Part shown: positions 17,574 to 27,323 of the stretch, in pieces
Layout: every line of letters starts with the position of its first letter
Numbering within the stretch: position 1 is the first letter of the stretch
Source: CAZLQF01 sp964561545
Lineage (GTDB): Bacteria > Bacteroidota > Bacteroidia > CAILMK01 > CAYYUA01
DNA length: 64,000 nt
Assembly: GCA_964561545.1 (NCBI GenBank)
Contig: CAZLQF010000002.1
Span: 62,001 to 126,000, forward strand
Direction: 5' to 3'
Notes under the pieces: generated by a model
The model's input: the letters and a program-made list of their open reading frames with translations, nothing else
Told to the model about the DNA's origin: nothing
Databases searched by the model: none
Made by a program: the position numbers and the translations under genes

Positions 17574-18382
17574 ACTCCTTCCTAAAACGTTCTCTATCCG
17601 GAATCCTGTATGTAGGGGTCGTGGTAGCTGCTGTTTACTCCGGGGTCTGGTATTTACTCGGTTTGTTACTAATAATCCAGGTTTTAGGACAATATGAATT
17701 CTTCAGATTATTCAACGTTGAGTGGGATTATTGGATGCTTGGTAATAGCATTTTAGTTGGCATCCTTTTATTATTTACAATCGGGTTGGTTGTGATGGAT
17801 ATGGAGGCTTATTATGTATTTTGGTACATCCTTCCACTGGTCATATTACCCCCAATTTTTAAAATACTACAAGGCGCTAATGCAAATTTAAAAGGATTGG
17901 GCATTTTTTTCCTCAGTATCCTTTATGTGGTCGCTCCATTGACTTGCTTTTTCTGGTTGGTTCATTGGAGTGGCGATTACATTGAAAATTTGGCCATGAT
18001 GGTTTTTATATTGATATGGACTTATGATGTATTTGCATACTTAGCAGGTTCTTTAATTGGCAAGCACCAACTACATGCCAACCTCTCCCCCAAAAAAACC
18101 TGGGAAGGCACCATTTTAGGAGTGGCAGCTACCTTAATAATAGCTGGATACCTTCATCGCTATACCATATTATTTACATTTGAGGAATGGATGGGTTTTG
18201 CTTTATTACTTACCATAACTGCCAACTTTGGGGATTTACTGGAGTCCATGTTTAAACGAAAAGCCAACCTTAAAGATGCCGGTTCTATTTTTCCTGGCCA
18301 CGGAGGAATTCTTGACAGGTTTGACACCTTTATTTTTATTCAGCCGTGGTTACTTGGTTATATGGGCATTGTATTGGGGTAA
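17570..18382 (+). CDS. cdsA: Phosphatidate cytidylyltransferase (CDP-diglyceride synthase)
   Basis: Forms CDP-diacylglycerol from phosphatidate and CTP in the inner membrane, the branch point of phospholipid synthesis. It has 270 residues with about seven hydrophobic helices. The PROSITE CDS signature is complete: SMFKRKANLKDAGSIFPGHG, continuing to GILDRFD, near residues 223-249. An earlier SPKKTWEG motif lies at about 173-180. Its ATG overlaps the CPBP stop codon, so the two are read from one mRNA. No phosphatidylserine decarboxylase gene, often found with cdsA in this phylum, is adjacent here. Confidence 0.93.
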   Translation: MNSFLKRSLSGILYVGVVVAAVYSGVWYLLGLLLIIQVLGQYEFFRLFNVEWDYWMLGNSILVGILLLFTIGLVVMDMEAYYVFWYILPLVILPPIFKILQGANANLKGLGIFFLSILYVVAPLTCFFWLVHWSGDYIENLAMMVFILIWTYDVFAYLAGSLIGKHQLHANLSPKKTWEGTILGVAATLIIAGYLHRYTILFTFEEWMGFALLLTITANFGDLLESMFKRKANLKDAGSIFPGHGGILDRFDTFIFIQPWLLGYMGIVLG

Positions 18383-18521
18383 AATTATTTGAAGCCAATT
18401 AGAGGCTCAAATTTTCTAACCAATATTGTTGCCCAATTTTAATGCCATCCGAATAAGTTAAACAGCCTCCTTTAACTGCTGTTATTATTCTTAATTTCGC
18501 TCGTTGAATTAGCTACCTTTC

Positions 18522-19745
18522 ATGCAGCATAGCAAGTCCAATACAAGTTTACTTTTCATTATCTTCTTTACGGTTTTTCTTAATTTATTAGGCATTACCA
18601 TTGTAATCCCTGTATTGGCACCTCTATTCCTTGAAGAAGGGTCTACTATTTTACCGGACCATTTTACCTTTGGGGAAATCACATTTATTTTAGGCTTATT
18701 AAAAGCTTCTTATCCTTTAATGCAATTCTTTGGCTCCCCACTTTTGGGTGCCTTATCCGACAGGGTTGGTCGAAAAAAAGTTCTAAGCTATGCACTTGTG
18801 GGAAGTATATTCGGGTACATAATTTTTGCTATAGGAATATTGATAGACAGCGTATTATTGCTCTTTGCCGGACGAATTATTGACGGCCTCACAGGGGGTA
18901 ATATTTCGGTGATTTACTCCTCAATTGCCGACATTAGCAAAGACAATGAAAAGACCCGTAACTTTGGGTTGGTTGGGATGGCTTTTGGCGTGGGATTTAT
19001 TATTGGTCCATTTTTGGGAGGCCTTACGTCCAATCCGGAAATTGTAAGTTGGTTCAATTATTCAACGCCTTTCTGGCTTGCTTCGATTTTACTTTTAATC
19101 AATTTTATTTTGGTACAGGGTTGGTTTCCCGAAACCTTAAAAACACGCAAGGAAAGTAGGATGAACCTATTGAGTGGCTTTCAAAACTTTGCTCACGCAT
19201 TCAGCATGAAGCAATTTAGAAATTTGTTCAGCGTGATATTCCTAATGTTTTTGGGGTTTACGTTCTTCACCCAGTTTTTTGATGTTTTTTTAATAGAGAA
19301 ATTTAAGTATGATCAATCGGATATCGGGCGTTTATTTGCCTACATGGGGATATGGATTGCTTTAACCCAAGGTGGGATTACACGGTTAATATCGTATAAA
19401 TTATCCCCCCCTAAAGTTTTGAGATTTAGCTTACTTGGCGTTGGTATTTTCCTTTTCGCACTTTTGATTCCAAATCAATCAATTTATTTACTGGTAGTTT
19501 TACCCTTTGTTTCCTTATTTCATGGCTTAAATCAACCCAATTTACTCACACTTTTATCCAATAGTGCTGATGAAGACATCCAGGGAGAGGTATTGGGAAT
19601 TAACCAAAGTTTGCAGTCATTAGGGTTTACGATTCCCCCAATTATAGCAGGAATCATTGTGTCCTTTGATATCAATCTGCCTCTAATCGTTGCGGGAAGC
19701 TGCATGTTCCTGGCATGGCTTATCTTTGTTTTGGGGCGTAAATAA
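18522..19745 (+). CDS. MFS transporter, TetA-like drug/H+ antiporter group
   Basis: A 12-helix inner-membrane transporter of 407 residues. Motif A between helices 2 and 3 reads GALSDRVGRKKVL, and the GFIIGPFLGG stretch in helix 5 matches the antiporter motif C area. Similar proteins are often annotated as tetracycline resistance efflux pumps, but resistance cannot be concluded from this. It is monocistronic, 139 bases after cdsA and convergent with the dehydratase gene. In the convergent gap an AATGACCT/AGGTCATT inverted repeat about 75 bases apart is visible, too far apart to be a good terminator. Confidence 0.87.
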   Translation: MQHSKSNTSLLFIIFFTVFLNLLGITIVIPVLAPLFLEEGSTILPDHFTFGEITFILGLLKASYPLMQFFGSPLLGALSDRVGRKKVLSYALVGSIFGYIIFAIGILIDSVLLLFAGRIIDGLTGGNISVIYSSIADISKDNEKTRNFGLVGMAFGVGFIIGPFLGGLTSNPEIVSWFNYSTPFWLASILLLINFILVQGWFPETLKTRKESRMNLLSGFQNFAHAFSMKQFRNLFSVIFLMFLGFTFFTQFFDVFLIEKFKYDQSDIGRLFAYMGIWIALTQGGITRLISYKLSPPKVLRFSLLGVGIFLFALLIPNQSIYLLVVLPFVSLFHGLNQPNLLTLLSNSADEDIQGEVLGINQSLQSLGFTIPPIIAGIIVSFDINLPLIVAGSCMFLAWLIFVLGRK

Positions 19746-19863
19746 TGACCTATTATTTATAGAATTCTTAAGTTGTTATTTAGGATTCAACTGGCAAGCT
19801 AAGCATAAATGAGGAAGGTCATTTAAAAGGAGAACATGTTCAGATGTGGAGTTAAGGCTTAAA

Positions 19864-21789
19864 CTATTGTTCCGTGACCTCGCTGTCCAAACTTTCGTAG
19901 ATAGAGTTCTGGCTTTTGTATTCAGGCAATAATTGCTTCATTTTGTTCACAATCTCAGTTTCTAAGTGATCGTTACCTTCAGCCATTTTGATGAGTTCCT
20001 CAATTTCTTTAGAGATTTGATTAAATGGATATTCCCTTACTTTAGCAATCATAATTTTTTCATGATGGGTAGGTAAAGTCCCTTCTTCCTGGTTAAGTAG
20101 TTCTTCATAAATTTTTTCACCCTGCCTTAGCCCAGTAAATTTAATGGATATATCTTTATAAGGTTCAAAACCTGATAATTTGATCATCTTTCTAGCAAGA
20201 TCTACAATCCTGACAGACTCACCCATATCAAAAATAAAGACTTCACCGCCCTCGCCTATGGCACCTGCTTCCAGGATAAGCTGACAAGCTTCCGGAATGG
20301 TCATGAAATACCTTGATATATCCGGATGCGTAACAGTTACAGGCCCACCATTTTCAATTTGCTTTCTGAACCTCGGAATTACCGAACCATTGGAGCCAAG
20401 TACATTACCAAATCTCGTTGTAATGAAACTCGTATTAACGTCTCCATTGATAGAATCAAGAAATCCATTAAGTGATTGAGCATATATTTCTGCAATTCGT
20501 TTAGAGGCACCCATAACGTTGGTCGGGTTTACAGCTTTGTCCGTAGAGATCATAACAAATTTTTCTACATCGTACTTAACGGATAGATCTGCTAATATTT
20601 TGGTTCCCAGCACATTAGTAGTAATGGCCTCGTTCGGGTTCAATTCAAGCAATGGTACATGCTTATAAGCAGCTACATGATAAATAACATGGGGCTTGTA
20701 GTAATTAATAATTTTGTCGATTCTGGCTTGGTCTCTTACATCTGCAATAACAGCTTCGAAATTGATGAAATCGAAATATTCGTTTAGCTCTAATTGAAGA
20801 TCATTCAGCGGAGATTCAGATTGGTCAACTAATACGATCAAAGTTGGATTGAAGTAAATCAATTGCCTTACTACTTCACTTCCAATAGATCCGCTGGCCC
20901 CTGTTACCATAATAACTTTATCAGTAATGCCGTGGGTTATTTGATCTTTATCAAGTTTGATAGGCTCTCTTTCTAAAAGATCATCAATTCGGACATTTTT
21001 GATTTGGTTAAGGCTTAATTCACCATTGAGCCATTTCTCAGCCGGTGGTACATTTTTCAATTCTACATTGTGTTTAAGGCAATACTCGATGATCTCTTGT
21101 TTTCTTTCTGGACTCACTTCTTGTATGGAGAAGATAAGGAGATGAACATTGTTATCCTCTATAGTCTGCTCAAAATGATCTTCGGGCGAATAAATTGGAG
21201 TACCTTCAAGGGTTTTACCTACTTTTTCCGGATCATCATCTAAGAAAGCAACTACCCGATAGTCGGTTTCCCCGTCTTCATCAATGGTTCTTTTAGTAAT
21301 AATACCTGATCGACCTGCACCAAATACTATAACATTCTTATTTTCCTTCTTTGGGCGCCCTATCTGATTGTAAATCATTTTTACAGAGAGCCGAAAACTT
21401 GTCATTAAGAAAAGGGCTGTAATTAAATCTATGATGTAAATTGAAAAGGGAACAATGTATTGGCTAAGAAAAGCATAAGCCAACAAGTTAAAAAACAGGA
21501 TTAAGGCATTGCCTGAAATGGTTGCTAAAAAAACCCTTTTTGTATCTTCTGTTGAAGTGTACCTTACAATTCCCGAATAAGTTCGGAAGTACCTAAAAGT
21601 AGCAAGCCTTATTACCACATATACACTGAGTGTAAGGGGGAAAATATCAAAATTTTGGGCGTTTATTTCAAAATTAAACCTTAATAGATAGGCTAAGAAA
21701 AGTGAGAAACACGTAATCAATAGGTCAATGGATAGGATTAACCAGCGGGGAGCAAATTTTTTATTGAAGTATTTTGAAATTAATTCCAT
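19864..21789 (-). CDS. Membrane nucleotide-sugar 4,6-dehydratase (CapD/PglF-like)
   Basis: Acts on UDP-GlcNAc-like substrates to give a 4-keto-6-deoxy sugar for surface polysaccharide. From ATG 21789 it has 641 residues. Four N-terminal membrane helices (about 15-135) are followed by a CoA-binding-like Rossmann domain (VFGAGRSG near 155) and the catalytic SDR domain (VTGASGSIGSE near 292). The catalytic motif STDKAVNPTNVMG has Met where soluble FlaA1-type enzymes have Tyr, the arrangement known for PglF. A TTG at 21798 is in frame, but a -7 element at 21806-21813 would place the transcript start next to it, so ATG is chosen. It lies at the end of the polysaccharide group but has its own promoter region. 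Confidence 0.92.
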   Translation of the reverse strand: MELISKYFNKKFAPRWLILSIDLLITCFSLFLAYLLRFNFEINAQNFDIFPLTLSVYVVIRLATFRYFRTYSGIVRYTSTEDTKRVFLATISGNALILFFNLLAYAFLSQYIVPFSIYIIDLITALFLMTSFRLSVKMIYNQIGRPKKENKNVIVFGAGRSGIITKRTIDEDGETDYRVVAFLDDDPEKVGKTLEGTPIYSPEDHFEQTIEDNNVHLLIFSIQEVSPERKQEIIEYCLKHNVELKNVPPAEKWLNGELSLNQIKNVRIDDLLEREPIKLDKDQITHGITDKVIMVTGASGSIGSEVVRQLIYFNPTLIVLVDQSESPLNDLQLELNEYFDFINFEAVIADVRDQARIDKIINYYKPHVIYHVAAYKHVPLLELNPNEAITTNVLGTKILADLSVKYDVEKFVMISTDKAVNPTNVMGASKRIAEIYAQSLNGFLDSINGDVNTSFITTRFGNVLGSNGSVIPRFRKQIENGGPVTVTHPDISRYFMTIPEACQLILEAGAIGEGGEVFIFDMGESVRIVDLARKMIKLSGFEPYKDISIKFTGLRQGEKIYEELLNQEEGTLPTHHEKIMIAKVREYPFNQISKEIEELIKMAEGNDHLETEIVNKMKQLLPEYKSQNSIYESLDSEVTEQ

Positions 21790-21805
21790 AGAGTTCAAGT
21801 TAACG

Positions 21806-21813
21806 CAAAAGTA
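21806..21813 (-). promoter_or_regulatory. Candidate -7 element (TACTTTTG) for the dehydratase gene
   Basis: A minus-strand TAnnTTTG match, 16 bases before the ATG at 21789. The resulting leader would be only about ten bases long. The remaining gap up to 22147 is very AT-rich and shows no other feature. Confidence 0.45.
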
Positions 21814-22147
21814 CTAAACGGGGAGCGAATTAATATGGACTACATTGTTTATTAACCAAAATTAATAATTATTTAATTCTTTAAAAAATTTGAAAATCAA
21901 AATTTTACACAAATTAAATTTAGTGGTCCTAATTTTAGATCAAAATTTTTATAAATCCCTGGTTTTTAATACTTTAGGATAAATAACACTGAAGAATATT
22001 AACATTCTTTTGCACCTTCAAATCGTATTCGAATTGAGCATACTGGAAATAATGTAAAAGACCTTACTTAAAAAAAAGAATAGTACGAATGAATGCTAAA
22101 GCGCTATAATTTGCCTTTCGAACGAATTTAATTTTTATAGATTGCAA

Positions 22148-23566
22148 TTACTTGCCTCTACCCTGAAAAATTATGTAAATGGTGTAAAAAAGGATCTTAA
22201 AATCCATGGCAAGTGACATATTTTCGATGTAAAGAATATCAAACTTTAAGCGATCAACCATTTCATCCACTGTTTCAGCATAACCGAATTTAACCTGACC
22301 CCAGGATGTAATACCGGGTTTAACCTTCAGTAAATGCTGGTAATGCGGTGCCACTTCTACAATGCGATCAATATAATAACTCCTCTCAGGTCTCGGTCCT
22401 ACCAAAGACATTTCCCCTTTTAGCACATTTAAAAATTGAGGAAATTCATCTAAACGGTATTTTCTTAAAAACCTCCCAAAGGGTGTAACCCTCGGATCAT
22501 CCTCGCTAGAAAGCTGCGGGCCATCAAGTTCTGAATTTTGGTACATGGTCCTGAACTTATAAATGAAAAAAGGCTGGTTGTGCTTGCCTATCCTTTCTTG
22601 CTTATAAAATACGGGGCCCTTTGAGGTCAATTTTATACCAAGCGCAATCACAAGATAAAAAGGAGCCCCAATAGTGATTACTAACATAGCAACCATTACA
22701 TCAAGGATCCGCTTAATGTTACGCTGCCATTGAGGCATGATGGAAGGTGAAATCTTGATCAACGCTGTACCGAACAGGTAATTCATTTTTACCATCCCTG
22801 TTACGATGTCGTGCATATCAGGAATAACCTTAACGATCACATTCTGGTCCTCGAGTAGGGAAATTATCTTTTCTATAAGCTTATGCTCCGAGCTTTCAAG
22901 GGCTATAATGATCTCTTCTACCTCATGCTGTTTAATCAACGCTGGCAAATCCTTATAGCTTCCCAGTTCAGGCAGGTAATTTTTTAATAAAGATTCATTT
23001 TCATCATTTTCAAGTGTTACGTACCCCACAAAATAATAACCTTGCGAATTTTCTTCGTTTTCCAATTCCTGATAAAGATCGAGCGCTTTTTTATTGCTAC
23101 CGACCATAATCGTATTAAAGCCGATTACACGCTTCTTAAGTTTGTTTTTAAGATCGGTAAGGATGGTGAACCGAGTCAGATAAAGTAAGAAGAACTGTAA
23201 AGCAAATAAGGTGGTAAAAGTGTAGCGATAAGTTGCATAAGATTTTACCCAATCATCAAGTAAAAGTACAAAAAACAGCAATACGGTACCAATAGAGGTT
23301 ACCACCAGGGTTTTAATTAACTCATTAATACGTGATTTGCGGTAAATGGTACGATAGGTACCTAAAATAGCATAAATGATGATCCAGAAGAGTGGGACAA
23401 GTACTAATGCAAAATAAAGATTCTTATCAAAATCAATAGGCACGTCATAGCCCAATGCCTCTGGTTCAATGTAAGCTTTGCGGTAAATAAAAAAAACCAG
23501 CCATGCTACGGCCGAGGCAATAAAATCTCCAACGATGTATTTGGTGATTTCTTTTCTTCTATTCAA
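22148..23566 (-). CDS. Initiating polyprenyl-phosphate sugar phosphotransferase (TTG start)
   Basis: Transfers a sugar phosphate to undecaprenyl phosphate, the first step of exopolysaccharide or O-antigen assembly. The 472-residue protein has four N-terminal membrane helices, a CoA-binding-like middle domain (about 145-270), a further helix, and the C-terminal bacterial sugar transferase domain. That domain includes GPVFYKQERIGKHNQPFFIY, KFRTM, LRKYRLDEFPQFLNVLKGEM and SLVGPRPE. No ATG is available: the frame has a stop just upstream of TTG 23566, so TTG is the probable start. It overlaps the lipoprotein's end by eight bases, pointing to translational coupling. The gene belongs with the upstream lipoprotein and Gfo/Idh genes. 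Confidence 0.92.
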   Translation of the reverse strand: MNRRKEITKYIVGDFIASAVAWLVFFIYRKAYIEPEALGYDVPIDFDKNLYFALVLVPLFWIIIYAILGTYRTIYRKSRINELIKTLVVTSIGTVLLFFVLLLDDWVKSYATYRYTFTTLFALQFFLLYLTRFTILTDLKNKLKKRVIGFNTIMVGSNKKALDLYQELENEENSQGYYFVGYVTLENDENESLLKNYLPELGSYKDLPALIKQHEVEEIIIALESSEHKLIEKIISLLEDQNVIVKVIPDMHDIVTGMVKMNYLFGTALIKISPSIMPQWQRNIKRILDVMVAMLVITIGAPFYLVIALGIKLTSKGPVFYKQERIGKHNQPFFIYKFRTMYQNSELDGPQLSSEDDPRVTPFGRFLRKYRLDEFPQFLNVLKGEMSLVGPRPERSYYIDRIVEVAPHYQHLLKVKPGITSWGQVKFGYAETVDEMVDRLKFDILYIENMSLAMDFKILFYTIYIIFQGRGK

Positions 23567-24437
23567 AGTATACCAGTTTTAGGTTATCTAAGTAAAGGGT
23601 GGCTGGTGGATTAGCTGTTTTTTTAAGCGCACCTAAAAAGAAACTAAAACTATAAGAATCAGGATATTCATTAATTTTTTTGGTAAGGTTAATATAGATT
23701 TTTTTCCATTCATTAGGGCTTTTGTTCATAAAAGCCTTGGTATATTGCTCTGACGAACTGTTGCGGTAGGCAAAAATACCAGTTCCTATTTCAATGTCGG
23801 TTTTAAAGTTGGCCTCCAGGTATACTTTGCCGGGTTCATCAAATTCCTTGATATAAGGATCTCTGGCTTTCACTTCGAATAACCCACCCCTTTGTCTTAT
23901 GGTAGCTTTGAGGGAATACTCACCTTCAAATACCTCATTTTCATTGCTTGTTATTTCGAATGGAACAGTCGAGTTTGATGTATTTTCGAGTACCAGGTCT
24001 GTAGTGTCTTCAAAATCTTCTATCCAGGCAAATTGAGTTTGATCAACGTATTCGGTGGTAAGTATGTTAAGCGAATCTACTTTTTTGGCTTCCAGGTTCA
24101 AAGAATCAATATTGAGCGTTTTATAAAAAGGATAAGGAGCCCTTGTATTACTAATGCCATTGTCTTTAATTCCGGACCTAATTACAATCTTAGGTTGCTT
24201 TTTCTCAAGAACTGGAAAGGTTTCTGGCAATTCGAAAGTACCTACTACTTCATTGTTAATAATAACCCAGGCATCGGTGATATTGTGAGAATTGGACCCT
24301 TCATCTACAGGTTTGGTTTTTAATTTAATGCTATCAATGTTTATATAGGCTGGCACTTCTTCAGGTGGATTCACTTGATCACATCTATTGAACAATAAAC
24401 TAGAAAAAAGAATAATAATGAAAATTCGGCCCTTCAT
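23559..24437 (-). CDS. Unknown lipoprotein in the polysaccharide operon
   Basis: I do not recognise a family. The 292-residue product has a lipoprotein signal peptide with Cys near residue 19 (LFNRC). The first part (about 30-150) contains repeated 'INIDSIKL', 'VIIN' and 'NIDSLNLEA' strands. The second part, from FAWIEDFEDTTD (about residue 140) to the end (TLYLDNLKLV), has the pattern of a carbohydrate-binding jelly-roll: an N-terminal FED start, EGEYSLKATI, and a final LYLDNLKL strand. It starts four bases after the Gfo/Idh stop and overlaps the sugar transferase start, so it is firmly inside that operon. A role in handling or anchoring the glycan is an inference from position and fold pattern only. 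Confidence 0.75.
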   Translation of the reverse strand: MKGRIFIIILFSSLLFNRCDQVNPPEEVPAYINIDSIKLKTKPVDEGSNSHNITDAWVIINNEVVGTFELPETFPVLEKKQPKIVIRSGIKDNGISNTRAPYPFYKTLNIDSLNLEAKKVDSLNILTTEYVDQTQFAWIEDFEDTTDLVLENTSNSTVPFEITSNENEVFEGEYSLKATIRQRGGLFEVKARDPYIKEFDEPGKVYLEANFKTDIEIGTGIFAYRNSSSEQYTKAFMNKSPNEWKKIYINLTKKINEYPDSYSFSFFLGALKKTANPPATLYLDNLKLVYFE

Positions 24438-24441
24438 AAAA

Positions 24442-25437
24442 TTACGATTTCGCCTCTTGTTTTAATAAACTAACTTTATTAAGGATCTTATGAGCTATGT
24501 TAAGCGCATGGTATCCATCTTCAAGCGTTACTTTGGTTTTTTGGTTTTCATTGATGGCTTCAGCAAAGGTTTCCAATTCCATTTTTATGGAATTCAACTC
24601 CTCAACTTCAGGCGTCTCATAAGTAATGTATTTAGGCGCTTTACCATCACCTGGATCTATTTCCATGGAATAGGGAAATTGTTTGGCTTCTTCCTCTGAA
24701 TTTTTCAACGTAAAAACGTTGGCTTGCTTGTTGTTAAAATCAATAGTAACGTAGGCATTTTTCTGGAATAGCCGCATTTTGCGCTCTTGCTTGAGGGATA
24801 TGCGACTGGCGGTTAAATTAGCAACACATCCATTGTCAAATTCGATCCTTGCAGAAGCAATATCCGGATTTTCACTAATCACATCAACGCCACTGGCACT
24901 TATATATTTGATGTTAGACTTTACAAGGCTAAGGACAATATCAATATCGTGGATCATTAAATCCAGAATAACAGAAACATCCGTTCCGCGCTTATTGAAT
25001 TGAGCCAAACGATGTGACTCAATAAACATAGGATTCAATTTATAGGCATTCGCTGAAATAAAAGCAGGGTTAAACCTTTCAACATGGCCCACTTGTGCCT
25101 TAACATTTGCCTCCTCTACCAATTTAACCAGTTCCTCTGCTTGCTCGGGCGTTTGGGTTATTGGCTTCTCTATGAATATATGCTTGGATTGCTTTAAGGC
25201 TTGCTTGGCACAATCGTAATGCGAAAGGGTCGGTGTTACAATATCCACAACCTCCACATCTTGGATTAATTCTTCTACTGATTGATATGCGTGAAGTTGG
25301 TAATCTTTAATAACTTTATTTGTTTTTTCCTGGTCTGGATCGTAAAAACCACACAATTCAAAGTCAGGAATTTGTGTAAGCAGTTTTATATGTATAGAAC
25401 CCAAATGTCCAGCACCTAATACCCCGATTCTCAGCAT
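24442..25437 (-). CDS. Gfo/Idh/MocA-family NAD(P)-dependent sugar oxidoreductase
   Basis: A 331-residue soluble dehydrogenase. The N-terminal Rossmann motif is GVLGAGHLGSIHI (residues 5-17), the conserved EKPIT motif with the catalytic-type Lys lies near residue 95, and GHVERFNPAF, typical of sugar-nucleotide 3-dehydrogenases such as WlbA, lies near residue 122. It is the first gene of a leftward operon with a lipoprotein and an initiating sugar transferase, so a nucleotide-sugar substrate is likely, though the exact sugar cannot be read. The upstream gap of about 180 bases to lysS serves as a divergent control region. Confidence 0.87.
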   Translation of the reverse strand: MLRIGVLGAGHLGSIHIKLLTQIPDFELCGFYDPDQEKTNKVIKDYQLHAYQSVEELIQDVEVVDIVTPTLSHYDCAKQALKQSKHIFIEKPITQTPEQAEELVKLVEEANVKAQVGHVERFNPAFISANAYKLNPMFIESHRLAQFNKRGTDVSVILDLMIHDIDIVLSLVKSNIKYISASGVDVISENPDIASARIEFDNGCVANLTASRISLKQERKMRLFQKNAYVTIDFNNKQANVFTLKNSEEEAKQFPYSMEIDPGDGKAPKYITYETPEVEELNSIKMELETFAEAINENQKTKVTLEDGYHALNIAHKILNKVSLLKQEAKS

Positions 25438-25595
25438 TTCAGTTTTGTTTTACCACCTTCGCCTAAATTTTACTTAAATAGCAAAACAGTTAAATGGTAT
25501 GGTTTAAATTCAGTACGCAAAAATCCTACTTTAAGTTGAAACAGAAAACCTTTCCTTTACAATTCTTAGCTATTTTAACTTGGTTGAAATTCCTT

Positions 25596-25603
25596 TACCT
25601 TTG
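25596..25603 (+). promoter_or_regulatory. Candidate -7 element (TACCTTTG) that sets the lysS start
   Basis: A full TAnnTTTG match, 18 bases before ATG 25622. An in-frame TTG at 25580 lies upstream of it and so is unlikely to be translated. TTGG at 25580 is too close to serve as a -33 element. Confidence 0.5.
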
Positions 25604-25621
25604 CCCAAAACTTCGAGCCGT

Positions 25622-27151
25622 ATGACGAGAAAGCTTACTGACCAAGAACAAGAGCGAAGAGAAGCATTGAATAAACTCAAGGAATTAGGTTACGACCCCT
25701 ACCCTGCTGGAAGGTTTGAAGTAAATGTTAATACCCAGGAAATTAAGGACCATTTTGATCCAAACCAGGAAAATTACCAAAATGTATCAATTGCCGGAAG
25801 GATAATGGGCAGACGAGTCATGGGTAAGGCCTCTTTTGCTGAACTCCAGGATGAACATGGCAAGATACAAATCTATGTTAAGCGGGATGAAATTTGTCCA
25901 GGGGAAGATAAAACGCTTTACAACCAAGTCTTCAAAAAGCTACTTGATATTGGCGATATTATTGGGGTCAAGGGCTACGTTTTTGTTACCAAAATGGGCG
26001 AAACAACCATAGCTGTTAAGGAATTTCAATTGCTTTCAAAGTCATTAAAACCATTGCCGGTTGTAAAAGAAAAAGAAGGCGAAGTTTATGATGCTTTTAG
26101 CGATCCTGAACTTAGACACCGCCAAAGGTATGTAGACCTTATTGTAAATCCTGGCGTAAGAGAGACTTTTAAAAAGCGGACCCATATCATCAATGCCATG
26201 CGCTCCTTCCTGATCAACAAAGGTTATTTGGAAGTTGAAACCCCGATTTTACAGCCCATATATGGCGGCGCTGCTGCTAAGCCATTTAAAACTTACCACA
26301 ATACCCTGGAAATGGAGCTTTACCTCAGGATTGCCAATGAACTCTACTTGAAACGGTTAATTACTGGCGGTTACGAAGGCGTATTTGAATTCGCTAAGGA
26401 TTTCCGTAATGAAGGCATGAGCCGTTACCATAATCCTGAGTTCACCCAAATGGAGCTTTATGTGGCCTACAAAGATTATTACTGGATGATGGATTTTGTA
26501 GAAGAGATGATCAATAACATTGTTCATCAGGTTTTTGAAGATAATCAAGTTGAATTTGGAGCAACAACCATCAACTTTAATAGCCCTTGGAAGCGATATA
26601 CCATGTTTGAAGCAATACAAGCATATACTGGGGTTGACATCAGTGAAATGAATGAGGACGAACTTTATAAAACCACTCAAGAATTGGGAGTTCCTGCTGA
26701 TCCTTCTATGGGAAAGGGTAAACTAATTGATGAAATTTTTGGCGAAAAGGTAGAACCCAAAATCCAGGATCCAACTTTTATTATTGATTATCCCATTGAA
26801 ATGTCACCTTTGGCTAAACAACACCGGGAAAAAGAAGGAATGGTAGAGCGTTTTGAAGTCATAATGATGGGCAAGGAAGTAATGAATGCCTTTACTGAAT
26901 TAAACGACCCCATAGATCAGCGAAAGCGATTTGAAGAACAAATTGAGCTAGGCCAAAAAGGCGATGAAGAGGCCATGGTTTTAGATGAAGATTTTTTAAG
27001 TGCGCTTGAGTACGGAATGCCGCCTACAACAGGTTTAGGGATAGGCATTGATCGGTTGGTAATGTTTCTAACCAATAATTCCTCCATACAAGAAGTGCTT
27101 TTATTCCCACAAATGCGACCTAAAAAGCAAACTGAAGAAACAGATGTTTAA
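25622..27151 (+). CDS. lysS: Lysyl-tRNA synthetase, class II
   Basis: Charges tRNA-Lys with lysine using ATP in the cytoplasm. From ATG 25622 it has 509 residues, the normal size for bacterial class II LysRS. The N-terminal OB-fold anticodon-binding domain (about 50-150, VSIAGRIMGRRVMGKASFAE) is followed by the class II core. Motif 1 is near VETPIL, motif 2 is FAKDFRNEGMSRYHNPEFTQ near residues 257-276, and motif 3 is GLGIGIDRLVMFLT near the end. A longer frame from TTG 25580 exists but runs through the likely promoter. Confidence 0.96.
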   Translation: MTRKLTDQEQERREALNKLKELGYDPYPAGRFEVNVNTQEIKDHFDPNQENYQNVSIAGRIMGRRVMGKASFAELQDEHGKIQIYVKRDEICPGEDKTLYNQVFKKLLDIGDIIGVKGYVFVTKMGETTIAVKEFQLLSKSLKPLPVVKEKEGEVYDAFSDPELRHRQRYVDLIVNPGVRETFKKRTHIINAMRSFLINKGYLEVETPILQPIYGGAAAKPFKTYHNTLEMELYLRIANELYLKRLITGGYEGVFEFAKDFRNEGMSRYHNPEFTQMELYVAYKDYYWMMDFVEEMINNIVHQVFEDNQVEFGATTINFNSPWKRYTMFEAIQAYTGVDISEMNEDELYKTTQELGVPADPSMGKGKLIDEIFGEKVEPKIQDPTFIIDYPIEMSPLAKQHREKEGMVERFEVIMMGKEVMNAFTELNDPIDQRKRFEEQIELGQKGDEEAMVLDEDFLSALEYGMPPTTGLGIGIDRLVMFLTNNSSIQEVLLFPQMRPKKQTEETDV

Positions 27152-27323
27152 GTTTTACCATTAGCAAAATAAACTTTGTAAATCTACTTTGAAGTGAACA
27201 AGCGTAATTTTTTAATTTAGGGTCAGATGGCAGTTTTGTTGCTTTACAAAATTGTTGCCTTAGGCACCTGAAACATTTTCAATTATTGACTCCATTGTTG
27301 ATATAATCTTCCTGGAACAGTTC

